64,000 nucleotides of DNA from Paenibacillus sp. JJ-100 (GCF_948329825.1 NZ_CAOJCM010000006.1:62001-126000), one strand, 5' to 3'. Numbered from the stretch's first letter, positions 25,833 to 34,923 are shown. The notes: generated by a model from the sequence alone, not told the origin. Numbers and translations are program-made.

Positions 25833-25862
25833 TTGACAAGGATCGACATTATCCGCTAGGAT
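25833..25862 (+). promoter_or_regulatory. Promoter of the nucleoside transporter operon
   Basis: TTGACA (25833-25838) and TAGGAT (25857-25862) are 18 bases apart, followed by an AT-rich start region 35 bases before ATG 25898. Confidence 0.6.
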
Positions 25863-25897
25863 ATAAAAAAGATAATCGAAAAGGGGAATTTTTAAAA

Positions 25898-26938
25898 ATG
25901 AAAAGAGGTTTATTGTTCGTCTTATCAATTGTTATGTTGGCGATTTTGTTAGCTGCTTGTGGGAATTCGGGCTCTAAAGACGAACAATCCACTCAAAACG
26001 CTCAAGGCGGAGATTCTGAGAAATCCCTGCGGATGGCACTGGTGCTTCCTGAGAAAATAGGAGTTAACCCTTTCTTTGTACAAATGGATGAAGGTTTCAA
26101 AAAAGCAGGTCAAGAGTTCAAGGTGGATACCAAAACGATTGAATCTACAGACCCTGCAGCATTCGAGCAAAACCTTCGTGCAGCTGTTGCGGAGAATTAT
26201 GATCTGATTATTACGGCAACGTTCCAAGCCGAAGATGCGCTGAATAAGGTCGCTGCTGAGAATCCAAACAAGTCGTTTGCAATTGTGGACACAACGGTAG
26301 ATCTGCCTAACGTTCGTAGCGTTGGTTTCCGTGAGTATGAAGGAGCGTACCTGCTCGGTGCTGCTGCCGGACTCTCCACAAAAACAGATAAAGTGGGCAT
26401 GATCGCTGCAATGGACGTGCCTTTGATCAAGAAATATACAGAAGGTTTCAGAGCAGGTCTTGAATCCGTTAATCCAAAAGCAGAATTCCTTGTAAACTAC
26501 GTTGGTGGTTTTAATGACCCCGCCAAAGCCAAAGAACTGGCACTCGTTCAATTCGGCAAAGGGGCTGACTTCATCGCAGGTGCGGCTGCTGTAGGCGATC
26601 TTGGTGTGTTCGAAGCGGCTAAAGAAAAAGGCTTTTATACTTCCGGACAAGATACAGACCGCACGGTAGAAGATCCGGAACATATCGTTCTTTCCCAGTT
26701 GAAATCAACAGATACTGTTGCATATGAGACAGTGAAGGATTTTGTAGATGGTAAATTCCAAGCAGGCGCTGTGAACTATGGCCTGAAAGAAGATGGTGTG
26801 GGGCTGACATACGTGACACGTGATAGCGAGTCTCCATTGAGTGCGTTTGTTGGACAAGATGTTGTTGACCAAGTAAAAGCGATCAGAGATGACATCGTAT
26901 CCGGTAAAATTGTAGTTCAAGATCCATTGCAACAATAG
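25898..26938 (+). CDS. nupN: BMP-family nucleoside-binding lipoprotein
   Basis: Substrate-binding lipoprotein (346 aa) of the BmpA/Med family. The signal peptide ends in lipobox LLAAC; the mature chain has the family signatures ALVLPEKIGVNPFF, DEGFKKAGQEF, AAVAENYDLIITATFQ, GAYLLGAAAGL and IAAMDVPLIKKYTEGFRAG. It captures purine nucleosides for the ATPase and two permeases that follow, the same order as NupNOPQ (YufNOPQ) of B. subtilis. ATG 25898 follows AAAAGGGG; upstream in-frame codons are not preceded by one. A hairpin between this gene and the ATPase gene would give the binding protein more transcript than the rest. Confidence 0.92.
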   Translation: MKRGLLFVLSIVMLAILLAACGNSGSKDEQSTQNAQGGDSEKSLRMALVLPEKIGVNPFFVQMDEGFKKAGQEFKVDTKTIESTDPAAFEQNLRAAVAENYDLIITATFQAEDALNKVAAENPNKSFAIVDTTVDLPNVRSVGFREYEGAYLLGAAAGLSTKTDKVGMIAAMDVPLIKKYTEGFRAGLESVNPKAEFLVNYVGGFNDPAKAKELALVQFGKGADFIAGAAAVGDLGVFEAAKEKGFYTSGQDTDRTVEDPEHIVLSQLKSTDTVAYETVKDFVDGKFQAGAVNYGLKEDGVGLTYVTRDSESPLSAFVGQDVVDQVKAIRDDIVSGKIVVQDPLQQ

Positions 26939-27028
26939 TATAGACTTAAATCAATTCTTGAACATGATCTGGAATACTTCATATGAAGATGAATAATCAA
27001 TTGAGGGATGAGTAATCCATCTAGTTAG

Positions 27029-27056
27029 CCGGCTGCCCAACCAGGCAGCCGGTTTT
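27029..27056 (+). terminator. Intercistronic hairpin (partial terminator) between nupN and nupO
   Basis: CCGGCTGCC and GGCAGCCGG (27029-27037 with 27044-27052) are followed by TTTT. A leaky terminator here is the common way to raise binding-protein level relative to the transport core. Confidence 0.7.
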
Positions 27057-27120
27057 GCTACTGTTTACACTGACCTTATATGTTGAACTGATATCAACCG
27101 AGAGGAGCGAACGCAAAGAT

Positions 27121-28620
27121 ATGCTGCTGGAGATGGAGCAAATTACGAAGAAGTACGGTAGCTTCACGGCTAACAAGGATATCCATTTTAATCTGCGCGA
27201 AGGGGAGATTCATGCTCTTGTTGGGGAGAATGGAGCAGGTAAAACGACACTGATGCGTATGCTGTACGGGATGGAGCAGCCAACAACAGGTACGATCAAA
27301 GTCCGTGGACGTGAAGTTAGCTTTGCATCACCATCTCAGGCTATGGCCAGTGGGATCGGCATGGTGCACCAGCATTTCATGCTGTTTCCTTCCTTTACGG
27401 TGGCAGAGAATATTGTCATAGGGCGTGAACCTGGTGTGGCAGGTGCATTCAATCGAAAAAAAGCAGCAGAACAGGTCTATGAATTGGGCAGACAGTATGG
27501 CATGCCGGTAGACCCGTGGAAAAAAGTCGCCGAATGTCCACTAGGCATGCAGCAACGTGTAGAGATCCTTAAGGTGCTGCATCAGGGAGCGGACATCATT
27601 ATATTGGACGAACCGTCCGCGGTGCTCACTCCGCTAGAAGTGAAAGAGCTGCTGGCCAACATGAGATCCCTTGCGAAGCTGGGAAAAACCTTCGTCATCA
27701 TCACCCACAAGCTGCAAGAGGTGATGGATGTCGCGGACCGAATCACTGTATTGCGTGATGGACAAGTCACAGGGATATTAGAAGCTAAAGATACGAATGT
27801 AGAGGAACTGTCACGCCTGATGGTAGGACGTGAACTGGAGCGTATGGACAAGCCGCCATCTGTGCCAGGCGAAGCGGTGCTACAAGTGGAAGGCATTCAT
27901 CTCACGGGAGCCAAAGATCGGTCTGCCCTTAAAGACATTCATATGCAAGTCCAAAAAGGTGAAGTGGTCGGTATTGCAGGGATTTCAGGCAATGGTCAAT
28001 CTGAATTGATTCAGGTGATCGCCGGATTGCGGAAACCAGAAGGAGGACGAGTCCTCTTATCCGGGCAGGACACGACAAACTGGCCAGTACGCCGGATTCG
28101 GGAACATGGCCTGGCTCATATTCCGGAAGACCGCTATATGTGGGGGGCGGCGAAGGATGCTAGCGTGAAAGAGAACGGACTGATGGGACATCACCACCGT
28201 TTGCAGAAGAAGGGCATGATCAAGGCCAAAGCAGCGAAAGCCATGGTGGAGGGCTGGATCAAACAGTTCAGTATCAAGACAGGTTCCGCAGAGACGAAGG
28301 CACAGTTTCTATCGGGTGGTAACTTGCAAAAGCTGATAGCAGCACGTGAATTTGCGCAGGATACACCATTCTTGATTGCTGCAGAGCCTACACGCGGAGT
28401 AGATATTGGTGCGATGGAGACAATTCACGCCGAATTGTTACGTAAACGAAATGAAGGAGCAGGGATTCTGCTGATTTCATCTGAACTATCGGAGATTTTG
28501 CAATTATCAGATCGCATTATTGTCATGTACGAAGGTGAGATTGCTGGAGAACTTACGGCAGCGGAAGCGACAGAAGAACAGATCAGCTTGTTGATGGCAG
28601 GAGGGAAAGAGCGGATATGA
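27121..28620 (+). CDS. nupO: Nucleoside ABC transporter ATPase (two ABC domains)
   Basis: 499-residue double ATPase. Domain 1 has Walker A GENGAGKTT, the signature-type CPLGMQQRVEI and Walker B IIILDEPSAVL. Domain 2 has the family-typical GISGNGQSE in place of a full Walker A, LSGGNLQK as signature and FLIAAEPTRGVD. The N-terminal site is therefore the complete one, as usual for this family. ATG 27121 (MLLEMEQITKKYG) is used; AGGAG lies 13 bases upstream, a long spacer, and the frame is open back to 27055. It overlaps the first permease by ATGA. Confidence 0.92.
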   Translation: MLLEMEQITKKYGSFTANKDIHFNLREGEIHALVGENGAGKTTLMRMLYGMEQPTTGTIKVRGREVSFASPSQAMASGIGMVHQHFMLFPSFTVAENIVIGREPGVAGAFNRKKAAEQVYELGRQYGMPVDPWKKVAECPLGMQQRVEILKVLHQGADIIILDEPSAVLTPLEVKELLANMRSLAKLGKTFVIITHKLQEVMDVADRITVLRDGQVTGILEAKDTNVEELSRLMVGRELERMDKPPSVPGEAVLQVEGIHLTGAKDRSALKDIHMQVQKGEVVGIAGISGNGQSELIQVIAGLRKPEGGRVLLSGQDTTNWPVRRIREHGLAHIPEDRYMWGAAKDASVKENGLMGHHHRLQKKGMIKAKAAKAMVEGWIKQFSIKTGSAETKAQFLSGGNLQKLIAAREFAQDTPFLIAAEPTRGVDIGAMETIHAELLRKRNEGAGILLISSELSEILQLSDRIIVMYEGEIAGELTAAEATEEQISLLMAGGKERI

Positions 28621-29684
28621 ATCGGGTAAAAGAATCACTTCGCGGACTTGTACAGCCGCTACTTGCCGTACTGATCGGCCTGCTCGCGGGAGCGATCGCT
28701 ATTCTAGTCGTTGGTGGCAGTGTCATTGATACGTACGCGGAGATGTGGAAAGGAGCTTTCGGCAACTTCTACTTCTTCACGAATACATTGGCGCGTGCTA
28801 CACCGATTATCCTGGCGGGACTTGGCGTAGCACTAGCATTCCGTGCCGGATTCTTCAATATGGGTGCGGAAGGTCAGATGATTCTTGGGGGACTCAGTGC
28901 GGCACTCACGGCGCTCTATCTGCCAGGGCCGGGCTGGTTCGTTTGTATCGTTGCGATTGTGGCGGGAATTATCGCCGGCGGTGTATGGTCTCTTTTTGCA
29001 GGCTGGCTGGATGCACGTTTTGGTATGAATTTGTTGATTACAACCTTGCTACTTAACTATATCGCGATCTATTTTGGTGGATACATGGTGTCATATCCAT
29101 TCAAAGATCGGACGGGATCAGCAGCGATGGCCCAGACGCCGATGATCGATCAGAGCATCTGGCTGCCGAAGCTATTTCAGGGGATGGGACTGCACGCAGG
29201 TTTCATTATAGCGATAGTAGCGGCACTGCTGATCTACTGGTTCACACACAAAACGGTGACGGGTTATGAGATTCGTATGCTCGGCAGCAATCCGTCGTTT
29301 GCCACTTATGGCGGTGTGCGCCGGATTCGTATGATGATGTTGTCGATGATCATCAGTGGTGGACTTGCGGGTCTCGCGGGTGCTGGTGAAGTGCTTGGTA
29401 CACAGTATCGTTTCCTCGATGGTTCGTTGTCCTCGGCAAGTTATGCGTGGAGCGGTATCATGGCTACATTGCTGGCACGCTCGCATCCACTGGGTACAGC
29501 GGTAGCAGCTATTTTGCTGGCTGCTCTGCAGACGGGTGCGATGGGCATGGAGCGAAACACGGATGTGCCACTGGAAGTGGGTAGCGTGATTCAGGCTGTT
29601 CTGACATTATTTGTCTCAGCACAGATCGGTTATTCCTTCCTGAAGCGGAGAAAGGAGAAGAAGTCCAATGCAGCAACTGTTTGA
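28617..29684 (+). CDS. nupP: Nucleoside ABC transporter permease 1
   Basis: 355-residue permease with about ten hydrophobic segments, of the BPD_transp_2 type (YufP/NupP). Conserved blocks are NTLARATPIILAGLGVALAFRAGFFNMGAEGQM and, after the middle loop, IRMLGSNPSFATYGGVR. The start overlaps the ATPase stop by four bases and the end overlaps the next permease by 17 bases, a tightly coupled operon. Confidence 0.92.
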   Translation: MNRVKESLRGLVQPLLAVLIGLLAGAIAILVVGGSVIDTYAEMWKGAFGNFYFFTNTLARATPIILAGLGVALAFRAGFFNMGAEGQMILGGLSAALTALYLPGPGWFVCIVAIVAGIIAGGVWSLFAGWLDARFGMNLLITTLLLNYIAIYFGGYMVSYPFKDRTGSAAMAQTPMIDQSIWLPKLFQGMGLHAGFIIAIVAALLIYWFTHKTVTGYEIRMLGSNPSFATYGGVRRIRMMMLSMIISGGLAGLAGAGEVLGTQYRFLDGSLSSASYAWSGIMATLLARSHPLGTAVAAILLAALQTGAMGMERNTDVPLEVGSVIQAVLTLFVSAQIGYSFLKRRKEKKSNAATV

Positions 29685-30591
29685 TGCAGCCATGTTTGGC
29701 TCAACCTTACGGATTATGACGCCCATCCTGCTCGCAGCACTTGGCGGGGCTCTATGCTCGCGTGTCGGTCTGTTCAACGTCGGTCTGGAAGGGCTTGTGC
29801 TGATCGGGGCGTTCTCCGCAATTGTGGGCAACTATCTATTCGGCAACGTTCTTTTGGCAGTACTATTTTCGATTATTATCGTGATGCTGTTCTCGGCGCT
29901 CTTTGCATTTATAAGTATTAATCTGAAGGCTAATGCCATCGTGGTCGGGATCTCATTGAATTTCCTGGCGGCGGGACTGACGACATTCGCATTGCGAGCG
30001 ATCTTTGATGTGAAGGGTGCATACTACGATAAGGATATGGTAGGCTTGCCGAAATGGGACATTCCATTGATCCAGGATATCCCTTGGGTGGGCACGGTGT
30101 TCTCAGGCCATAGTCCGCTGGTATATCTCGGTATTGTTATTGTCATTGCTCTGCAGTTTTATCTATTTAAAAGTGTATCTGGCTTCCGTCTGCGTTCGGT
30201 GGGCGAGAATCCGATCGCAGCACAGAGCATTGGCATCAAAGTGCGCGGCATTCAGTACGGCGCTGTGTTGATGTGCGGTGTACTGTGTGCACTGGCTGGA
30301 GCGCAGTTGTCGCTTGGTCAGGTGACGATGTTTACCGAAGGAATGACCGCAGGCCGCGGCTTTATTGCTTTGGTTGCTACCATGCTGGGACAAGCCAATC
30401 CGCTTGGCGTGATGGGGTCCAGCGTGCTGTTTGGTTTCATGGAAGCACTTAGTATCCGTCTGCAAGGCTTCTCCTTGCCAACCCATTTCACCATGATGCT
30501 GCCGTATATTGTGACACTGGTGGCGATGTTCTTTTTCAAAGACCGGACGTATGCGCAGGATGCACTGAAAGCGGGCGGAAGCTCGCGTTAA
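29668..30591 (+). CDS. nupQ: Nucleoside ABC transporter permease 2
   Basis: 307-residue second permease (YufQ/NupQ type), with about eight helices. Signatures include LRIMTPILLAALGGALCSRVGLFNVGLEGLVLIGAF split across helix 1-2 and FRLRSVGENPIAAQSIGIKV, which parallels the LGSNPSFA loop of permease 1. It forms a heterodimer with nupP by family precedent. It is followed 17 bases later by the YuiH-like gene. Confidence 0.92.
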   Translation: MQQLFDAAMFGSTLRIMTPILLAALGGALCSRVGLFNVGLEGLVLIGAFSAIVGNYLFGNVLLAVLFSIIIVMLFSALFAFISINLKANAIVVGISLNFLAAGLTTFALRAIFDVKGAYYDKDMVGLPKWDIPLIQDIPWVGTVFSGHSPLVYLGIVIVIALQFYLFKSVSGFRLRSVGENPIAAQSIGIKVRGIQYGAVLMCGVLCALAGAQLSLGQVTMFTEGMTAGRGFIALVATMLGQANPLGVMGSSVLFGFMEALSIRLQGFSLPTHFTMMLPYIVTLVAMFFFKDRTYAQDALKAGGSSR

Positions 30592-30608
30592 TAAGGAGGA
30601 AGCAGGGA

Positions 30609-31280
30609 ATGCATAACAAGGCTGAACGTTTGAAAAAAACGAAAACACCGCCACCCAAAGCAGGTGCCGATTATGGAGATCGGCTGCCGCCGGGTCAGGT
30701 GCTGACGGAGAAATTCCCGATTTTGCATGAAGGGGAAGTGCCGGTGTATGACCTCTCCACTTGGGATTTGAAGGTTTTTGGTGAAGTCGAAGAAGAGAAA
30801 GTGTTCTCTCTGACTGAGCTTCAGGCGATGCCGCAGGTGAACATGGTTAGTGATATTCATTGCGTGACTCGCTGGTCGAAGTTTGATACATCGTGGGAGG
30901 GTATCCGTTTCTCGGAATTCATAAAGCTGCTTGGGGTTAAACCAGAAGCGAAGTATGTCATGATTCACGCGGATCATGATTACGAGACGAATGTTCCAAT
31001 GGAAGAACTGATGCATGATAATGTATTGCTTGCATTTAAGTATAACGGCGAGCCGCTCACACCGAAGCATGGGTTTCCACTTCGATTGGTTGTGCCACAG
31101 CTGTACTTCTGGAAAAGTGCGAAGTGGGTACGCGGACTGGAGTTTATGACGGAAGATCGCAACGGCTTCTGGGAAAGCAACGGCTTCCACCATTTTGCCG
31201 ATCCGTTCAAGGAACAACGCTTCTCAGGTGAGGATCTGCCGATTCCTGAGGATGAGTGGACGAAGAAGGAGTTTGATTAA
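30609..31280 (+). CDS. Sulfite oxidase-like molybdopterin protein, YuiH-type
   Basis: 223-residue oxidoreductase with a single Oxidored_molyb domain. The predicted molybdenum ligand is Cys85 in DIHCVTRWS, followed by WEGIRFSEF, HADHDYETNVP and PKHGFPLRLVVPQLYFWKSAKWV. There is no signal peptide or dimerisation domain, so it is a soluble short form like YuiH. It stands inside a nucleoside uptake operon, which is unusual; a link to purine oxidation is only a guess from position. ATG 30609 follows AAGGAGGAAG. Confidence 0.88.
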   Translation: MHNKAERLKKTKTPPPKAGADYGDRLPPGQVLTEKFPILHEGEVPVYDLSTWDLKVFGEVEEEKVFSLTELQAMPQVNMVSDIHCVTRWSKFDTSWEGIRFSEFIKLLGVKPEAKYVMIHADHDYETNVPMEELMHDNVLLAFKYNGEPLTPKHGFPLRLVVPQLYFWKSAKWVRGLEFMTEDRNGFWESNGFHHFADPFKEQRFSGEDLPIPEDEWTKKEFD

Positions 31281-31281
31281 G

Positions 31282-32052
31282 ATGTTGATGCCGATTTTGC
31301 AGATTCATTCAGAAGATATGCCGGCTTATGCTATCGTGTGTGGAGACCCGGCCCGTGCCGAGAAGATTTCTCGTAAGCTGGAGAATGCCAGAGAGCTGGC
31401 TTTTAGCCGTGAATACCGTACCTTTGTTGGAATGTATGAAGGTGTTCAGATGGCTGTAGTTAGTCATGGTGTAGGATCACCAGGTGCAGCTGTTTGCTTC
31501 GAGGAACTGATTCGTGCAGGAGTGACAACCCTGATTCGTGTAGGCACAGCGGGTTCATATACAGCTGATTATCCAGCAGGCAGTGTTATTGTGAGCACTG
31601 CCGCTGTGCGCACGGATGGGCTGACACGTCAGCTTGTACCCGACGGTTTCCCAGCTGTAGCAGATATCGATGTGACTAGTGCTTTGGTTACGGCTGCTCG
31701 TGAGATAAGCAGTAGCACAGGTGAGGGGAATACCCAGGCTACCAAGGTTGGGGTAGGTATCACGGTAACACTGGATGCGTTCTTCACAGGGGTGGAGGAG
31801 ATTCCCCACCGCAAGTACAAGCAGGCTGGGGCACTTGCCGCCGAGATGGAGATCGCCGCGCTCTATATTGTAAGTACCTTACGTGGTGCAAGAGCTGGAG
31901 CGATCGTTGCGATTGACGGCTTCGCAGACAGTGATCTTGCTGCCGAGTATGATCCGCATACCGATGCGGTCGCTAAGGCTGTGGAGCATGAGATCGATGC
32001 CGCACTGCGGGCGCTTGCTGTGCTTGCTCGCCAAGATCAGGCCAAGTACTAA
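31282..32052 (+). CDS. Nucleoside phosphorylase (uridine/purine nucleoside phosphorylase family)
   Basis: 256-residue PNP_UDP_1-family enzyme that splits imported nucleosides with phosphate into base plus ribose 1-phosphate. Motifs are VCGDPARAEKIS, the phosphate-site VSHGVGSPGAAV, RVGTAGSY, and EMEIAALYIVS with ribose-contact glutamates; AAVRTDGLTR resembles the uridine phosphorylase ASVRLDG block more than DeoD. ATG 31282 follows AAGGAG, and an ATG at 31288 is an alternative. It completes an import-and-cleavage operon, with a strong terminator after it. Confidence 0.87.
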   Translation: MLMPILQIHSEDMPAYAIVCGDPARAEKISRKLENARELAFSREYRTFVGMYEGVQMAVVSHGVGSPGAAVCFEELIRAGVTTLIRVGTAGSYTADYPAGSVIVSTAAVRTDGLTRQLVPDGFPAVADIDVTSALVTAAREISSSTGEGNTQATKVGVGITVTLDAFFTGVEEIPHRKYKQAGALAAEMEIAALYIVSTLRGARAGAIVAIDGFADSDLAAEYDPHTDAVAKAVEHEIDAALRALAVLARQDQAKY

Positions 32053-32071
32053 TTGTCCAAGACACCAAATG

Positions 32072-32118
32072 AAAATGGCGTCCCCAAGGTCATTATATTG
32101 ACCAGGGACGCCATTTTT
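32072..32118. terminator. Bidirectional terminator
   Basis: AAAATGGCGTCCC (32072-32084) and GGGACGCCATTTT (32105-32117) form a 13-bp stem with T runs on each strand, between the phosphorylase gene and the convergent secreted-protein gene. Confidence 0.88.
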
Positions 32119-32227
32119 ATTCTAGATTTTACGATGCAATGAAGTCAGAGAGGGGTAGGAATCTGGTTCAGACTTCGTTGCTTCCATGAATCCAGCAGAT
32201 CATCGTGCTTGTACACCGTGGACACTC

Positions 32228-33094
32228 TTAATTGTATACAATTTGCATGTTAAAGAAGGTACCATCAGAATTGTAATTACCTTCCACGGTAGGTTCGCCT
32301 TCTTTAGTAAAGATAACGACGTCTGAAGGGAATGCTTTCTTTTCGAGCATGTGGCCGTTCAGATCAAGACCGAGCAGCAGCTCTGCCTGTGGTACACCGG
32401 AGTCTTGTAACTGTCTTGGTGTCAAAGCCTTCATTTTTTTGTTGTATTCGTCCAAAGCTTCTTGTCCTTTGCCATACAAGTCATCTGCAAGTTCTCTTGC
32501 ATTGAAACCTACCACTTTGTGAGTGGCTTGATCCACGTTAATCCAAGTGCCGAAATCGCCATCTGTGTACATAAATTCCAAAATATCATGTCCGCCTTTG
32601 TGCTGAAGCGTAATTTTTGCAAGTTCTCCGACTGGTAAACCTAGTTTGCTGAACACTTCTTCCGCTGCTGCAATATCCTCTTTAGACGCATCTTCATTGG
32701 CTAAGCTCTCTTCGGTATGGCTAATTTTGTTTTTTTCAAAGAAAGTGGTGATTTCATTTTCCTCAATGTATCCGGATTTAATATTGCCTTTTGCATCGAT
32801 CAAGATCTGACTCGAAGGCGTACCCTTGACATTGAAATCCCAACCTAAACCGTCAATATACTTGCTTTTATCCAGCTTGTACTCTTTTTTGGTTAATTTT
32901 TTAAGCGTTTGTTCTGCTTTTTTTATGATCGCTGCCGGCGCTTTTTTCGTTTGGTTTGCTTCTGCTTTTTTGGAAACTGTAGTGGACACATCAGCTTTTG
33001 CTGCACTTACTGAAGATGTGAGTGGAGTGATGGACATGGTTCCGATTATTCCTGCAAGGGCAACAGAACTTAATACTTTGTATATTTTTTTCAT
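32228..33094 (-). CDS. Secreted protein of unknown function (PepSY/YcdB-like pattern)
   Basis: 288-residue exported protein. A signal peptide (MKKIYKVLSSVALAG...SSVSA) is followed by a Lys-rich segment and then two similar beta/alpha units: WDFNVKGTPSSQILIDAKGNIKSGYI and FMYTDGDFGTWINVDQATHKVVGFN shortened here to their cores. Each ends in a D-x-x-G/K turn as in PepSY/YcdB-type domains; this is a weak assignment. ATG 33094 follows AGGAGG; the frame open to 33136 has no ribosome site. It is a single-gene unit, ending at the bidirectional terminator. Confidence 0.65.
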   Translation of the reverse strand: MKKIYKVLSSVALAGIIGTMSITPLTSSVSAAKADVSTTVSKKAEANQTKKAPAAIIKKAEQTLKKLTKKEYKLDKSKYIDGLGWDFNVKGTPSSQILIDAKGNIKSGYIEENEITTFFEKNKISHTEESLANEDASKEDIAAAEEVFSKLGLPVGELAKITLQHKGGHDILEFMYTDGDFGTWINVDQATHKVVGFNARELADDLYGKGQEALDEYNKKMKALTPRQLQDSGVPQAELLLGLDLNGHMLEKKAFPSDVVIFTKEGEPTVEGNYNSDGTFFNMQIVYN

Positions 33095-33312
33095 AAATAT
33101 ACCTCCTAGTTTAATCCATTGTATTTTGTGTTTCACCTATATAACAAATAAGACCGTACTTTTGTGACACGTTTTTAGAATTTATGGAATTTCATGGTGT
33201 GAGTGTGATGATAGGCAATGCCTAACCTCTATCGAATGATATTGAAATCATTGGGTAATTATATAGAAGGAACATACATCAACATGAAGTTGTAGAAGGA
33301 GGACTCAGAGCG

Positions 33313-33501
33313 ATGACACAAAACAATCAACCTCAGGATGAGGCAGCAATTCGCAACAAACTGGACGAAGACGGCGATTCTTTGATGGAGAAAAAGAAAA
33401 TTATGAACGGTGTGGACATTGAGCCACAGGCAGATGATTGGGCAGCCAAACCGTCACCGGTTGCTTTTAATGAAGAGATCAAGACGTCTTCCAAAAAGTA
33501 G
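33313..33501 (+). CDS. Small acidic hypothetical protein, 62 aa
   Basis: Not recognised. It is hydrophilic, rich in Asp, Glu and Lys, and has no hydrophobic segment. A strong ribosome site (GAAGGAGG) precedes ATG 33313, and a terminator hairpin follows at 33531, so it is a credible independent gene. Composition suggests an intrinsically disordered cytoplasmic protein. Confidence 0.6.
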   Translation: MTQNNQPQDEAAIRNKLDEDGDSLMEKKKIMNGVDIEPQADDWAAKPSPVAFNEEIKTSSKK

Positions 33502-33530
33502 TTCGAGATGTTCTCCCCTCATGGATCTAG

Positions 33531-33558
33531 AGCAGGTACCATATGGTATCTGCTTTTT
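33531..33558 (+). terminator. Rho-independent terminator
   Basis: AGCAGGTACC and GGTATCTGCT pair across ATAT and run into TTTT. Confidence 0.75.
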
Positions 33559-33612
33559 CGTAGTTGTATACTATTGGAAATACATGATCAGGAAATGTGA
33601 GGGGGGAACATA

Positions 33613-34098
33613 ATGAAAAATATAATAAAGATTCGAACTGCACAGCTTGCTGACTATCCGGCTATATCCACGTTAATGGATCAACTGCACGATCTGCATG
33701 TACAGGCTAGACCAGACATATATAGACCGCTGCATCCCCGGCTGGCGGAAAAGGATTATGCCGAATGGCTCGGAACGGATCAGCGTTATTTCTATGTGGC
33801 TGAGCACGAAGAGACAGAGAAGATGGTTGGCTTCTGTAGCGCGCAACTGAGTGTCATTCAGGATCATTCTCTTTTTACGGATCGCAGGATACTCTATATC
33901 CATGAACTAGTGGTGGATTCTACTCATCAAGGACACGGAACGGGCAAACGGTTAATGCTTGCGATGCTGGATCTGGCAAGAGATCTTCAAGCAGACCATC
34001 TCGAACTTACCGTATCCACATTTAACTCACATGCGCAGGCGTTTTATGAGCAGATGGGACTACGAGTGCGTAGCAGTCGAATGGAATACCCATTATAA
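33613..34098 (+). CDS. GNAT-family N-acetyltransferase
   Basis: 161-residue single-domain acetyltransferase. The acetyl-CoA pocket is visible as LVVDSTHQGHGTGKRLM (the Q/R-x-x-G-x-G/A loop), followed by the amphipathic helix and ELTVSTFNSHAQAFYEQMG, the typical last strand and helix. Substrate is unknown. ATG 33613 follows a GAGGGGGG ribosome site. It is upstream of csoR but has its own region; no functional link is implied. Confidence 0.85.
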   Translation: MKNIIKIRTAQLADYPAISTLMDQLHDLHVQARPDIYRPLHPRLAEKDYAEWLGTDQRYFYVAEHEETEKMVGFCSAQLSVIQDHSLFTDRRILYIHELVVDSTHQGHGTGKRLMLAMLDLARDLQADHLELTVSTFNSHAQAFYEQMGLRVRSSRMEYPL

Positions 34099-34180
34099 AT
34101 CCACTTGGGAAACAAGTCAGAGTGTGATAACTACATACACAAAGCGTTGTGCGAAATGACATGAAAAATAAAATCATTGA

Positions 34181-34197
34181 ATACCCCCATGGGGTAT
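34181..34197. promoter_or_regulatory. CsoR operator upstream of csoR
   Basis: ATACCCCCATGGGGTAT is a near-perfect palindrome of the TACCCC-GGGGTA type bound by copper-sensing CsoR proteins, 37 bases before ATG 34234. Confidence 0.85.
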
Positions 34198-34233
34198 GTT
34201 AATCTGTAAAAAGAACGATTGAAAAGGGGTGTT

Positions 34234-34614
34234 ATGATGGAACATCCAACCCATCCCGAAGAGCTTGCAATCACTGTGGCAGAGGAAAAAACAGAGTCAT
34301 GTCATGGCATGAACGTGGATCAAGACGGCAAGCCTGTCCGTAAGAGCCACCATTCCCAAGAGATGAAAGGCAATTTGATCTCACGTTTAAACCGGGTGGA
34401 AGGGCAGATTCGCGGTATCAAAGGATTGATTGAGAAAGACACGTACTGTGATGATGTGTTAACCCAGATTGCTGCAGCACAGTCTGCATTGAATTCGGTA
34501 GGTAAGCTTTTGCTGGAAGGGCATATGAAGAGTTGCATTGTGGAGCGCATCCAGGCGGGTGAGCACGAGGTTGTGGATGAATTGCTGGTTACTGTAAGAA
34601 AATTGATGAAGTAA
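34234..34614 (+). CDS. csoR: Copper-sensing transcriptional repressor CsoR
   Basis: 126-residue DUF156-family repressor. The Cu(I) ligand triad C-H-C is present as Cys72, His97 and Cys101 (TYCDDV, EGHMKSC), with the usual RLNRVEGQIRGIKGLI helix before it. An N-terminal extension of about 40 residues, rich in His and with one Cys, is longer than in B. subtilis CsoR. Copper binding releases it from TACCCC-type operators, found before csoR and before copA. ATG 34234 (or 34237) follows AAAGGGG; the frame is open a few codons back to TTG 34219. It is cotranscribed with copZ. Confidence 0.93.
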   Translation: MMEHPTHPEELAITVAEEKTESCHGMNVDQDGKPVRKSHHSQEMKGNLISRLNRVEGQIRGIKGLIEKDTYCDDVLTQIAAAQSALNSVGKLLLEGHMKSCIVERIQAGEHEVVDELLVTVRKLMK

Positions 34615-34673
34615 GGCCGTAAGGATGAGGCACAGATATAAGAAAACCAAACAAACTCAAGGAGGAATCGAGT

Positions 34674-34874
34674 ATGTCTAATGTTACATTGAACGTAAAA
34701 GGAATGTCGTGTAATCACTGTGTGAAGTCCGTCGAAGAAGCGGTGAAAAATGCAGGAGCAAGTGGGCAAGTTGACCTCGCCGCTGGAACAGTTGCCATAG
34801 AATATAATGAGCAGTCCGTGACCATAGATCAGATTAAGGCTGCCATTGAAGATCAGGGATACGACGTCGTTTAA
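34674..34874 (+). CDS. copZ: Copper chaperone CopZ
   Basis: 66-residue heavy-metal-associated (HMA) protein with Cu(I) site GMSCNHC near residues 10-16. It hands copper to the CopA ATPase encoded 219 bases downstream. CAAGGAGGAAT precedes the ATG. It lies 59 bases after csoR, so csoR-copZ is likely one transcript from the operator-bearing promoter at 34181. Confidence 0.93.
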   Translation: MSNVTLNVKGMSCNHCVKSVEEAVKNAGASGQVDLAAGTVAIEYNEQSVTIDQIKAAIEDQGYDVV

Positions 34875-34923
34875 TGATCTGAGGAATCGTTCACCGAACC
34901 AATTAAAATGGAAATTAGCAGTG

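Noticed and set aside
25949-26683. 244-codon frame antisense to the nucleoside-binding lipoprotein
   Set aside because: Shadow of a strongly conserved gene; Cys- and Phe-rich product without motif.
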